Positions 1 to 16,239 of a DNA stretch of 64,000 nt are shown piece after piece. How positions within the stretch are numbered: the first letter of the stretch is position 1; each line of letters opens with the position of its first letter. Source of the stretch: Rhododendron vialii (lineage: Eukaryota; Streptophyta; Magnoliopsida; Ericales; Ericaceae). The notes beneath the pieces were generated by a model. That model saw nothing but the letters and a program-made list of their open reading frames with translations, searched no databases and was not told where the DNA came from. The position numbers and the translations under genes were made by a program. Location: positions 14,775,001 to 14,839,000 of the forward strand of contig NC_080563.1 of the NCBI RefSeq assembly GCF_030253575.1, given 5' to 3'.

Positions 1-668
1 CTATTTTTCATTCATATAACGAACCATAATCGATCCGCTTTACAATTGAGCTAGAAATAAGTTGATTATAGCAAATCATACTCTACGGAGCCAAATCCTT
101 TTCCTTCTGTTTTTTATTTATGAAGGGAGCTAAATACAGAATTCTACAAATTCCATTAAAAAAGTTAACCGAGTTTCAAATTATTTTTTTTGAAATTAAC
201 CGTGTTAATTATATTAATCAATCTCATTCAATTTAAAAAAAAATTGAACACAAGTTAAACTCGAATAACTTTATTTTGAGAACCCTTCACTCTACTCCCT
301 CATCTCTACTTCATTCATTTCTTTCTTTTGATCAGATCTCCTTCATTCATTCGGTTTCCATAAATTATTTCATTTATTACTATATTTTATGGGTAAATTA
401 TGTATTACTTACTATATTGAAAGCACAAAATATCTTTTTCCCTTGTTACCATGTACACTATTGACTATTGTGATCAACCCAATATATATTGGATTGTGAT
501 TTTGACATTTCAAAAATTAATAGAGAAGCTCCAAAATTAAATTTTGTTGATACATAAAACGGCACTGTTTTGAAATCATATCATCAATTTTTAAAGTGTT
601 AAAATCAATTTTCTAGTATATATTATGCTCTGTTCATAAACATAAGATCTACCCAACCAATCCTCCTC

Positions 669-713
<45 letters not shown>

Positions 714-752
714 TCCCAAAATCATTCCAGCTCCTGAAAACCAAGACAAGAC
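1..752. other. AT-rich upstream region and 5' leader of the PIRL gene
   Basis: No gene is recognised here. The stretch is AT-rich with several short A/T runs. A TATA-like string (TATATATTAT) lies near 617-626, followed by a leader rich in CT dinucleotides that runs to the PIRL start codon at 753. It is most simply the promoter and 5'UTR of the PIRL gene. Confidence 0.5.
671..709 (+). repeat. (CT)n microsatellite in the PIRL 5' leader
   Basis: An almost pure CT tract of about 38 bases lies 45 bases before the start codon. CT tracts in 5' leaders are common in plants and may act as pyrimidine-rich core promoter patches; that role is inference here. Confidence 0.9.
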
Positions 753-3298
753 ATGGCTGTAATACCCAAGACGGACCCATCACCAGCCTACCTACAAGCA
801 GTGGAAGAAATCACTCGAGCCTACAAATCCCTTCCCCCGAGACCCACGATCGAAGAGGTCGAAGCAGCCACATCCGTACTCCACACCATCAACACTTCAC
901 AGCACACAAAACTGGAAGAGATCTCAAGCCAGCCGGGCCCACATGACGTCCCGCCGGAGCTCTTCTCCCTGCTGCAACAGGTGAGGAAAACCCAGGTCCT
1001 GTTCCACGCCCACGAGCAGAGGAAAGAGGCCGTCTACCTGATCGAGACCGACAAGATGTTCCGGGCATTCGATGAGCTCATTCAGAGGGCTTCGGACCTG
1101 GTTTTGGGGGTGAAAACCCAGGTGGAGGAAAGGGTTTTAGCTTTTGAGAATGAAGAAATGGACTATTCCTTGGGGGACCCAGTTGGGGAAATAATTGCAA
1201 GCGGAATTGAGATGAAGAGAATTGATGGTGGAAAAGGGAAGGTGGTTGATGGTGGTGGGATAAATGGTTTGATGGTTAGTTCTTCGTTTAAGGGGAGGCT
1301 TGGTGGTGGTGATTTGAAGGGTTTGGTGGGGAGTTCTTCGTTTAGGGGGAAGCTTGGTGGTGGTGATTTGAAGGGTTTGGTGGGGAGTTCTTCCACAAAC
1401 AAGCCAACTAGTTTCATTACAGGTTTGGTTTACTTTTTCCTTGTTTACTGAATTTTACTTTCTTTTCTTTTCTTTTCTTTTTCTTTTTTTATATTGGTAA
1501 ATGGTAATTATGTAAGTAGGAGCATTCTTAGGAATTTATGGAAGGCCAAATTGGTGATTAATATGCCTGCTTTTTTGCTAGCTGCATTTGTGAAAAGTCA
1601 AAGCTTCTGTTGATAGGCACATAGTTTTTGTTCTTGATGTGGGAATGGTCAGATTTTGCTTCCTCTCTAGTGCTATTCGATGGAAAATTGAAGTAATTTT
1701 TTTTTTTTCTTTTCATAGAAGGGTTTTGTAAAGCCCCAAATAATAATAGATGTATTGAAGCTTGTTCAGTCAAGTTGGATTTTTTTTTGATAACTAGGTG
1801 TCCGGTCCTGCTTACGGACAAGCTAGTTGGATTTGTATGTGGACATGGAGTGCGTATATGCACTTCCTTTAGGCGCTGCCGTGGATTGGTGGAGATTGGA
1901 GAGATGGGAGAAAATCAAAGAATTTATTGGATTGGGCTATAATTCGAGCAATTATCCTTGTCATTTGGATTTACTAGTGCAATATCGTTCTTGGTTTTGT
2001 TGGTTGCCAACTTGCTTTTGTTACTCTTAGTATTAGTATTATTTGTGCATACAAAATATATGTCTTGTAAATACAAAGACAGTAGGCTTCAATTGCAGTC
2101 TTGATTTACCCACGGACTACTATCTATTTTTGAAAAATTTGAAGCCGATTTAATAGTTGAACATAGTTTTCGGGTGCATTTATAGGTGGAGGGGACACTG
2201 AGAAGTTGAGTCTCATGAAAGTTGCAGCCATAATCGAAAACTGTGCAAAAAATGGAGAACGGGTTCTTGATCTTCAAGGCAAGTTGATGGAAAAGATAGA
2301 ATGGCTTCCCGTGTCACTTGGGAAGTTATCGAATGTATACGAACTAAACCTATCTCAAAACCACATCATGGCTCTTCCCGCCACCATTGGCAGCCTCTTA
2401 GCCTTAACAAAGCTCGACATTCACTCAAACCAATTAATAAACCTTCCTGAATCATTCGGTGAACTAGTTAACCTAACCGATCTTGACCTCCATGCCAACA
2501 TGTTGAAATCACTCCCTCCTTCTTTTGGGAACTTGAACAACCTCAGTAATCTTGATTTGAGTTCAAATCTTTTTACCCATTTACCAGACTTGATTGGAAA
2601 GCTAACCTCATTAAAGAAACTGAATGTGGAAACAAATGAGCTAGAAGAACTTCCTTTCTCAATCGGATCATGCTCGTCAATTGTGGAGCTGAGATTAGAT
2701 TTCAATCAACTTAAAGCGCTTCCGGAAGCGATCGGAAAGCTCGAGAGCTTGGAGATTCTTTCATTGCATTATAACAAAGTCAAACGATTGCCAACAACGA
2801 TAGGAAATCTTTCGAAGCTGAGGGAAGTCGATATTAGCTTCAATGAACTGGAGTCCATCCCTGGAAGCCTTTGTGCCGTGGTGAGTATTGTGAAGTTGAA
2901 CGTTGGGCATAACTTTGCGGACCTCAGAGCATTGCCGAAATTGATAGGAAACCTTGAAATGCTCGAAGAGTTGGACATTAGCGATGATCAGATAAGAGTG
3001 CTTCCGGAATCTTTCAGGTTTCTTTCCAAATTGAGAGTTTTTCACGCAGATGAAACACCCTTGGAAGTGCCACCAAGACAAATAATAAAGCTGGGGCCTC
3101 AGGTAAAATGACTGGTTTATTGAGTTGCACGACCATTTGCATATTTAGCTGGTAGCACTGACTTTTTTCGATGGTGTTCATTCTTAGGCTGTTGTCGAGT
3201 ACATGGCTGAATTTGTCGCGAAGAAAGATCTGAAGTTTCAACAGCCGAAGAAGAAGAAGGGATTCTGGTCACTGGTTTGCCTGCTTTTTCGCAAATGA
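753..3298 (+). CDS. Plant intracellular Ras-group-related LRR protein (PIRL4/5-like)
   Basis: Three exons are read as 753-1422, 2186-3102 and 3188-3298, with GT donors and AG acceptors, giving 1698 nt and 565 aa. Exon 1 encodes a non-repeat N-terminal half (residues 1-223), with a helical segment and a glycine-rich tail. Exon 2 encodes about ten 23-residue leucine-rich repeats of the form LxxLxxLDLxxNxLxxLPxxIG (residues about 255-500). The short last exon ends in a lysine run followed by a hydrophobic cluster and the terminus LFRK. This order matches Arabidopsis PIRL4 and PIRL5, from the plant Ras-group LRR family related to animal SHOC2, which is thought to act as a cytoplasmic scaffold. 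No signal peptide or membrane segment is seen. The start is the first ATG after the CT-rich leader. An in-frame 54-base duplication in exon 1 is the one oddity. Assignment to subgroup 4/5 rests on memory of the family. Confidence 0.9.
1278..1385 (+). repeat. 54-bp tandem duplication inside PIRL exon 1
   Basis: Two adjacent 54-base copies (1278-1331 and 1332-1385) differ at only a few bases and keep the frame. Each encodes 18 residues that start SSSF and include GGGDLKGLVG. A third partial copy (SSS) follows. The repeat lengthens a glycine-rich linker between the N-terminal domain and the LRR array. Confidence 0.9.
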
Positions 3299-3814
3299 GA
3301 CAGGATCATGGTGAGATCACAATGGTAGTAATACCATCTTGGTTCTCATCTCCGCCGCGGTTTATCCCACTAATTCCGTTGTTATTTCAGTTTTCTTCAG
3401 TACTTCCTTTGTTATGTTGGTACTCAAATCAGTTGTTTGTTGTACAGATCAGTCAATGAGATTGACCAAGTTCTGTTCTCTGGGTTGTGTTTGGTTCACA
3501 TATGTTTTTGTACAAATTTGTATAGTAAGTTTTGAAGATATTTTGCTCAGTGAAATGAGGAAATTCACATCAGCGCTTACATCACATAAACGGACAAGAA
3601 TGTCCTTCGTTGCTTAAAAGTCTTTGCTTTTGGTGTGATGAATGTATTTTCAACCAATTCACCTCGCCCAGAGTCAACCCTCATTCTTTGAATTGAAAAT
3701 TCATATAAACTACAGTATTAAAATAATATCTGTCTTTGGTCGAAGGTTGGCCGTCAAGTATTCTGGATTTACTTTTTTCCCATTGTATTTGTTTCTTTCT
3801 GTCTAAAGTGTTCA
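3299..3814 (+). other. PIRL 3'UTR and downstream spacer
   Basis: No further coding exon is recognised. The stretch is T-rich, typical of a plant 3'UTR, and runs into the small repeats that begin near 3815. No clear polyadenylation signal was fixed. Confidence 0.4.
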
Positions 3815-3945
3815 CTTAAGTCCCGTTCCGATAAGATTTTTATTTTTGAAGTACTTATTTTTCGTTTTATGAGACAGGTTATTTTTTTACAAAATATTAT
3901 TAACTTTAATTAAAATAATAATTATTTGCGGAACGGGCCCTTAGA
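3815..3945. mobile_element. Small MITE with CCCGTTCCG terminal inverted repeats
   Basis: The left end reads CTTAAGTCCCGTTCCG, and the right end is its imperfect complement (CGGAACGGGCCCTTAG). The interior is AT-rich with no ORF. A related end (GCTCCGTTCCGTTAAG) appears near 32634. The superfamily is not certain; hAT or PIF/Harbinger are possible. Confidence 0.45.
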
Positions 3946-4306
3946 GCTTGTCAAATAACTAGGCCGGTTGCTTATTTTTGTTGTTTGATGATGTTTTAAT
4001 TGTTGTGGATGTCGTTGGTATAATAGAACAATTAATATATAACCACAAATACTCACACAAACATTTTATACACACTTACATTTTTGTTGTGGCCTCTTGG
4101 TGATGGTTACCTAGCTAGTTTTATTTGCTTATTTAACAAGTAATAAGAGCTAGCATGTGCAACAACCCCAACAAGTAAGAGCTTCGCTTCAAAACAACTC
4201 AAATCGGAGCTTCGCAACCCTTCAATGGTGGTTCGGGGGTGATGGAGGTGGCAGCAGGGATGGCCTGATGGTGGTGGTGGCCGTGGAGGGCGGTTTGGGA
4301 GTGGAA

Positions 4307-4832
4307 GGCTCTAAATGAACTCAGTCTTCCGTGAAATGTTCGAGACTCGACTCGGTAAAGCTAGGCTTGTTCGAGTTCGATTCGTCTACCAAATGAACTG
4401 AACCCGAGCCTTAATTTTAAGCTCATTTCATAAATAAGTCGAACATGAACCCAACAGTATTCGGCTCGATTAGGCTTGTGAACCTGGAGTATAGTATATA
4501 ATGGGAAGTTTATATGTATACATAACGAAAATTTTAGAACTTGTACAAGTACAAACATTTACAATTACAAAAAACTTATTTATGCATATATTTTTATCAC
4601 TTAAAATATCTATGAACGTATTTATGTACATACTATACTTGTTATTTGTAGTTTTAGACCTATATAAAAGCATAAATATTTAATGTTATCAGTTCATTAA
4701 GACTCGTGAACAAGTTCGAGTTCGACTCAAACCTAGGCAAGCTTGGCTTGCCAAATTTTCATTGAGTTCGGCTTCAATTCGAGTATGCTAAAAAACTTAA
4801 CAAACATTATAATATTCGGCTCATTTACAGCC
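4307..4832. mobile_element. Non-autonomous hAT-like element with GAGTTCGA/TCGAACTC sub-repeats
   Basis: The ends are inverted: GGCTCTAAATGAACTC on the left and the complement of GGCTGTAAATGAGCCG on the right. Inside both ends there are many short copies of GTTCGAGTTCGA-type and CGGCTCGA-type strings, the usual subterminal repeat pattern of plant hAT elements. The middle is AT-rich with no transposase. No convincing 8-bp target duplication was found, so the exact ends are approximate. Confidence 0.55.
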
Positions 4833-4940
4833 TTAGGCTGTGGTAGAGAAAGAGAGAGAAAAATAAAACTGCAGAATGGGTTTTGGGCGTGATTGGGCTT
4901 TGGCCCACTATAAAACTCCAGATTTTGGGATCAATTAAGA

Positions 4941-5070
4941 GAAAATGACGGCCCAGGACTCATTTTGATAATTAATACCCGCTAAGGACATGCTGAGAAC
5001 ATTTGTTAATGCTAAAAATATCGTTGGCGGATATTAATTATCAAAATACGTCCTTAGCCGTCATTTTCCC
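4941..5070. mobile_element. Short foldback MITE
   Basis: The left arm (GAAAATGACGGCCCAGGAC, then TTTGATAATTAATACCCGC) is mirrored on the right (GCGGATATTAATTATCAAAA, then CCTTAGCCGTCATTTTC). The whole stretch can fold into one hairpin with a short loop near 5003. No ORF. Confidence 0.55.
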
Positions 5071-5080
5071 ATTAATTAAT

Positions 5081-5202
5081 GGAAATGATATTGACACTCC
5101 AAAAATTGATGCAGGCACTCCAAAAATAAAGAAAAGTGACTTTGGAGTTACACTGATTTTGAAGTGCCTACATCAATTTTTAGAGTGCCAATATCATTTC
5201 CC
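5081..5202. mobile_element. Foldback MITE with probable TTAATTAAT target duplication
   Basis: Left arm GGAAATGATATTGACACTCC and right arm GAGTGCCAATATCATTTCC are complementary, and the match continues inward through CAAAAATTGATG. TTAATTAAT flanks both sides (5072-5080 and 5203-5211), which would fit a 9-bp Mutator-like target duplication. The AT-rich flank makes a chance match possible. Confidence 0.5.
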
Positions 5203-6083
5203 TTAATTAATAAACACAAACCACGATCCAGTACAAGAGTGTACACTCATAGAGCATCGGAAAATAGGATCGGCAATATCCATCCATTGGAGGCGAGAAG
5301 TAGAACTGTCCTATTTTGGAGTACCCAAAGTCTAACGGAAAAACAAAATACGATCGGTGATCAAAACCATTTATTTATTTTATAAGCACAAGTCTCTAGT
5401 TTGACTTTTGCTACGAACGATATTTTTGGGTAATCCTCTGATTCCTCTCTGCATGCGAAAGCTTGTGTAAAATAGAGCTTCGTTTTACAGTGCGACCTAA
5501 ATTTTAGACTGAGTTTTTTACACTCTTTATGGGGATAGACAATGAAATGGATGGTTAGACAAATACGGCTTATACTCCCTAATTGCTCTGGTCAGTTTCG
5601 TGATTAGCTGGTGAAGCTAAACTTACTTACAAATTGAATAACAGAAAACAATTACTATAAGGAGCAGGGTCAATGGATCAAGTCCTAGTTATATAATTAC
5701 TGTCGCTATTCCGATTGGATAATTTTTATGGGTTTGCGTATTTTTTTTGTTTTTAGTTAATTTCTTTAACATTTTAACAAACTTTTTGATTTTTCAAATA
5801 GAAGTACCTTATATACATCCAAAAAGTAGAAAATTTGATCAAAAAATATTTAAAAACAAAAAAAAACACAGATGACGAAACATCAAATGATGCTAAATTT
5901 TTTGAAAAAGGAATAAAAAAATTTTGAGAAAACATTTCTAAGATGGTAACCAAACAAAGTAATTGTTTAGAGATCAATTCCCTCGGATCAGCAATTGACA
6001 AACTGCATAATTTTGATTTTCAATGGGTTCCCATAAGGAGAGTTTTGGTTTGGTAATTTCTATCTGCTGGTTTGAGATTTGCA
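5203..6083. other. Spacer between PIRL and AUG7, including the AUG7 3'UTR
   Basis: No coding exon is recognised. The right-hand part next to 6084 must include the AUG7 3'UTR, because that gene is transcribed leftwards. A-rich and T-rich runs lie near 5745-5880. Confidence 0.4.
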
Positions 6084-12366
<6,283 letters not shown>

Positions 12367-12395
12367 TCACTATACTTTCTCTAGGAATTCGTAGG

Positions 12396-12421
12396 AGAGA
12401 GAGAGAGAGAGAGAGAGAGAG
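12396..12421. repeat. (GA)n microsatellite in the AUG7 5' leader
   Basis: A GA tract of about 26 bases (CT on the AUG7 sense strand) lies 35 bases upstream of the start codon. It parallels the CT tract before the PIRL start. Confidence 0.85.
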
Positions 12422-12612
12422 CAAACGAAATGACTGATGTTTGTTCGAGTGAAATTTCGAATTGCAGAACAAAGACGGCAATTATGAGCGGTGGAGTTAA
12501 AGTAAAGGCAACTCATTGGGGGCTGCTATTGGCACACACTTTTTACTTCCAACGCACTAGAGTTAGGAAGTACTAGTAAATTTTTTGCTCGTAGAACTAT
12601 ATAATCCTTTTC

Positions 12613-13416
12613 TGTGGGGGTCGCTTTCTTCGTGATCCTTCTTATGTTCCTTTTTCCGTTTGCTGGACCGTGGGAGACGGTGTTAAACTTGGGGTACCTG
12701 CAGAACCGGAGGGGGATGTTCCTCCGGAAAGAAGCTCCGACGAACTAGTCAGTAAGTGGAGAAGACAAGAAGAAGTTTAGTAAGAAATATGCTAGTAGAA
12801 AGGAAAGAGTATTGTTGTGGAGGAGTTCAGATCTTTTTTTTAATGATAGTGCCCTTCTATTTATAGGCGAAGGGGTAGAGTGTTAAGCAAGATGGCTTTG
12901 CTTTCCACGCGTCAAGTAACGCTCGGATGACGTCATGTAGCAGAGTCATTTAATGAACGCCGCTTCCCCAGATCTTACAGAGTCACATAGGTCAATGTCA
13001 GAAAGGTCACATCGCTCAGAGATGTCAATTCGAATATCAGAAAGGACAGCTTACCTATCAATAGATATTTCCAAAAGGCTCCATAAACGATGACACTCGG
13101 TGGAACTCCCTCCTGATGGACGAAACTTCTCCCTATCTGAAGAACAACTTTACCGAGCGAGAGGACATACCCGGTCAAAAGATAAGATCACCGAGCGAAC
13201 TCGAGTTTACGTGCGTTCGGAAAGGCGTACAACGTTCGGTGAAGCACCCGGGGATCCATCTATCTTTCGGAAGATTAATGACACATCACGTCTAAGCTCA
13301 CCTTTATTTACAGATGAACTGAGATAGCTGGACGACGGGTCAAATAGCGTGTGAACCTTTTTTCCCCTTTGATCCATGTGAACCCTATGAACCTTCGAAT
13401 ATTTCGGCCCCCTACA
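12613..13416 (-). repeat. Left LTR (3' LTR) of the outer Tat element
   Basis: An 804-bp copy that matches 30966-31769 base for base except at about 4% of positions. It starts 253 bp upstream of the AUG7 start codon. A TATTTATAGG string occurs in both copies (near 12859 here). Confidence 0.92.
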
Positions 13417-13892
13417 ATAGCCCCTCAACTCCTGCTTCACTTGCTCGGACGGGAAGGAGGAGTTGAATAATAAAGGGCCGAACGTCAATGAAGATCCGAA
13501 GAACGAATGACTGGACGAATCGTTGAAGTTGTTGAACGGAAAAAATGTTTGGAACTTTTTGACATGTGCTTGCAGCTTTCATTTAATGCCTCTGCAACCG
13601 CCGATTTGAAACGTTGCCAGGTGTCCCGATTACATTGGGTGGTGGTACGGAATGTCTCGTCACTTGCCACGTGTCCTTCATCGAGCGTCACATCCATCTC
13701 CCGCTCAAATCCTACGGCTGGGGACAATGATCCGCTTCGAATTCCGCCCTACGTATAAAAGGCGAAGGGGTGGAGAGAGAAAACCATTCTTCCTCCCTAC
13801 GCTTTGACCGTTTCAGTTGCAGAGCAAGGTTCGTTGCCAGAAAAACACCAAAAATCTGCAGATTTCGATGCATTTGATCACAGATCTCTCTT
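13417..13892. other. 3' internal part of the outer Tat element, with a plus-strand TATA-like site
   Basis: This stretch lies between the left LTR and the nested element. A short purine-rich string on the minus strand next to the LTR is the likely polypurine tract. On the plus strand, TATAAAAGGCG (near 13756) is followed by a purine- then CT-rich leader. Some Tat elements carry an antisense gene at this place, so a relic antisense promoter is possible. No coding region is recognised. Confidence 0.45.
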
Positions 13893-14321
13893 AGATTTTT
13901 CCCAGGTTGTACCGGTACCATGAAACCACGGTACCGGTACAGGTCTTGTTTCTCAGCATTTTGGACCAAATCTGTCCGAGGTGTACAGGTACCACAGATT
14001 CGCGGTACCGGTACATCGCTGGCAGAAAACTTCCGAATTGTTTTCTTCCTCTAACGACCCCTTTGACATCCCGAATACTCTTCGACACTTCTTTAAAAGC
14101 TCCTTGGGACTTGGTGGCGGGGTGCCACATGGTCTTGGTTCTTTGGATGATCCCGGGTTGTTTTCCTTGGCATTCAAAATGCCTTGTTTTTCACTTTTAA
14201 CCTGTAAAAGCCAAAAACACCAACTCCACGCAATATCATCTAATTAAAGTAAGTTATGCACGAAAGAGGGACAAAATTGGTATCGATAAGCCCATTTATA
14301 TACACTATCGAGGGCTTATCA
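13893..14321 (-). repeat. Partial 3' LTR of the nested Athila-type element
   Basis: A 429-bp copy of the first part of the 5' LTR (matching 25619-26047), ending at the TGATAAGCC terminus beside the polypurine tract. It contains repeated GGTACCGGTAC-type strings. Confidence 0.88.
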
Positions 14322-14336
14322 CACCCCCCAACTTGG
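14322..14336 (-). promoter_or_regulatory. Polypurine tract of the nested Athila-type element
   Basis: On the minus strand, TTGGGGGGTG sits directly before the TGATAAGCC start of the 3' LTR. This is the standard position for the primer of plus-strand DNA synthesis. Confidence 0.8.
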
Positions 14337-14996
14337 ACTTTGCTAGTCCCTAGCAAACTTAAACAAAAAGTATATGACTAAACTATGCAATTTTCCCCCG
14401 ACACAAGATACGAAATTATGCTTAACTTAGGATATGGCAAGAGTCCACAATCAACACCCCTTCGAACTTAATCACATGCAACCCACGTACGCGCCTATAA
14501 TGAACTAAGGTGAACAAATCATGCCAACGGCCAAGCAACACACATTCACCTTGAATTTCAATTCCAGGACTCAAAAGGAAGTACTCGGATATGAACTTGC
14601 ACAAAGTAATAAACTAGAACATCCCATGATAAGCGCTAGCAAGAATCGCAATAGCAGAAAACAAAAAGCTATGCATGCTAATCAAAAGAGCGCCGAGCAA
14701 AAAGAGTTAAGTAATTATTCACAAACAAACTAAGCTAACGGAAATTTCATACTAGATTAGTATTCAATATCGATCATGCATCAAAAGGAGTTAAACGAGC
14801 GTACATTAGGATCAACTAAGGACTTTAGTAGCTTATAATGACCTTGGTGCCAAAAAAAAAAAAAAAAGGGAAACAAAAAGGGTAGCGGCCATAAATTTTT
14901 AGCTTGGTTTCAACTACCTTTGGCCACTACCATCCCCTAAACTACCCAACCACGGCTACGTGCCGGCCACCAAGTAGATAGCCCAAAAGAAAACCC

Positions 14997-16036
14997 TCAA
15001 TCGTCCTCCTCATCCTCATCATCATCCTCTCTCATTTGTTCCTTTCCCGAGCGACGAGGCTCTCTCGAATCTGCTATGATCTCCTCCTCCTCCTCTTCCG
15101 TGGTGTTCTCCTCATCCTCTCGCGTGGGGACATAGGGGTCGCTAGAGCTCCCCACACCACAACCTGACATATGTTTCAACATTCTCATCATTTTATCCTC
15201 CTTCTTCTTCCGTCTCCTAACCTCTTTCACCATTTCTTTCCTCAACTCACTCTGTTCTTTCTGAATTGTGTCACAACGGCACATCAAAATCTCCCACCAT
15301 TGTTCATTTCTTTCGGGTCCTCTTGGTGCGATGGGGCGAGAGCTGCTTGCCGCTGAGAATGGAGGTTTCGACATGGACTTGCTCTTCTCCACCGAACCTC
15401 CTGTAATGGGACCGGGGGATCCAGGGGTAAATTTTTCAGTGGTTCGAACTCCTTGGCTTTCGCAGGTTACAGTGATCATGGCGGGGAAGAGAATATTGAC
15501 CTTGGCGCCAAAAGTACTACGCTGACTGAATTTCATCATTTCCAACCAAATCCACCGAGCCCAATCAACGACCTCATCCATAGAGCCAAAAGCATAAAGA
15601 ACTTCCCCGTCCGACTTATCGGCCTTTTCTCCGAACCATGGGGGAACAAATTGAAGTGCACCACCTTGTTAATCACACGATAAAGCTCAAACAAACGCCC
15701 ATGAACAAACCTTTTCCTTACCAGTGACTTGTCCGTGAGGGTGTTCATAATTTCAGTTTCGGACTTGGACCACCCATCGGATGGGTAAGTGACAGTGTGG
15801 GCTTCAGGGCGACGATAATTTCCCAAATACTTGGCTATGACTGTAGGGTTAACGGTTACTTTCTTGTTCCCGATGTGGGACTCTATCCTTTCCTCACTTT
15901 TGTACACAACCATGTTTGCATAAAAATTCACGACTAGATTAGGTTTATAGCCCTTAATTGATGAGAAGAAGAAAGGTAAACCATTCTGATTGATGACTTC
16001 AATTATAGGGTGAGCCCCCATCTTGGCACTGTCCAC
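14997..16036 (-). other. Post-integrase ORF region of the Athila-type element (env position)
   Basis: Downstream of integrase, in the place where Athila elements carry their extra ORF, this region encodes a protein with a domain like the 'putative plant transposon protein' family (segments such as VVNFYANMVVY and KVTVNPTVIAKYLG), followed by a charged, acidic C-terminal part. No signal peptide or clear membrane anchor is visible, so calling it an envelope would not be supported. Treated as a fossil part. Confidence 0.65.
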
Positions 16037-16239
16037 TTGTCTTTCGTACGTGAATTTTCGGCCCTTTAGCCCATCCCCCCACTTCTTTCGTTCAGCTTCT
16101 TCCTCATCCCTTTTTTTCTTCCTCCCCGCCTCCTCCTATTCTATTTCCCTTTCAGCAGCCACCTCCGGGTCTACGGGCCTGCAATACCCTGGAACTCTAG
16201 TTCCGTCTGCCCGGTAAGACTTAATCCCATCTGCCATTA

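Noticed and set aside
13100-13488. Small ORFs on both strands near 13.1-13.5 kb and 31.45-31.7 kb
   Set aside because: They lie wholly or mostly inside the two LTRs of the Tat element and have no domain.
14997-16036. Envelope gene in the Athila-type element
   Set aside because: Position fits the extra ORF of Athila, but no signal peptide, membrane anchor or cleavage site is visible; the plant transposon protein domain is a better description.
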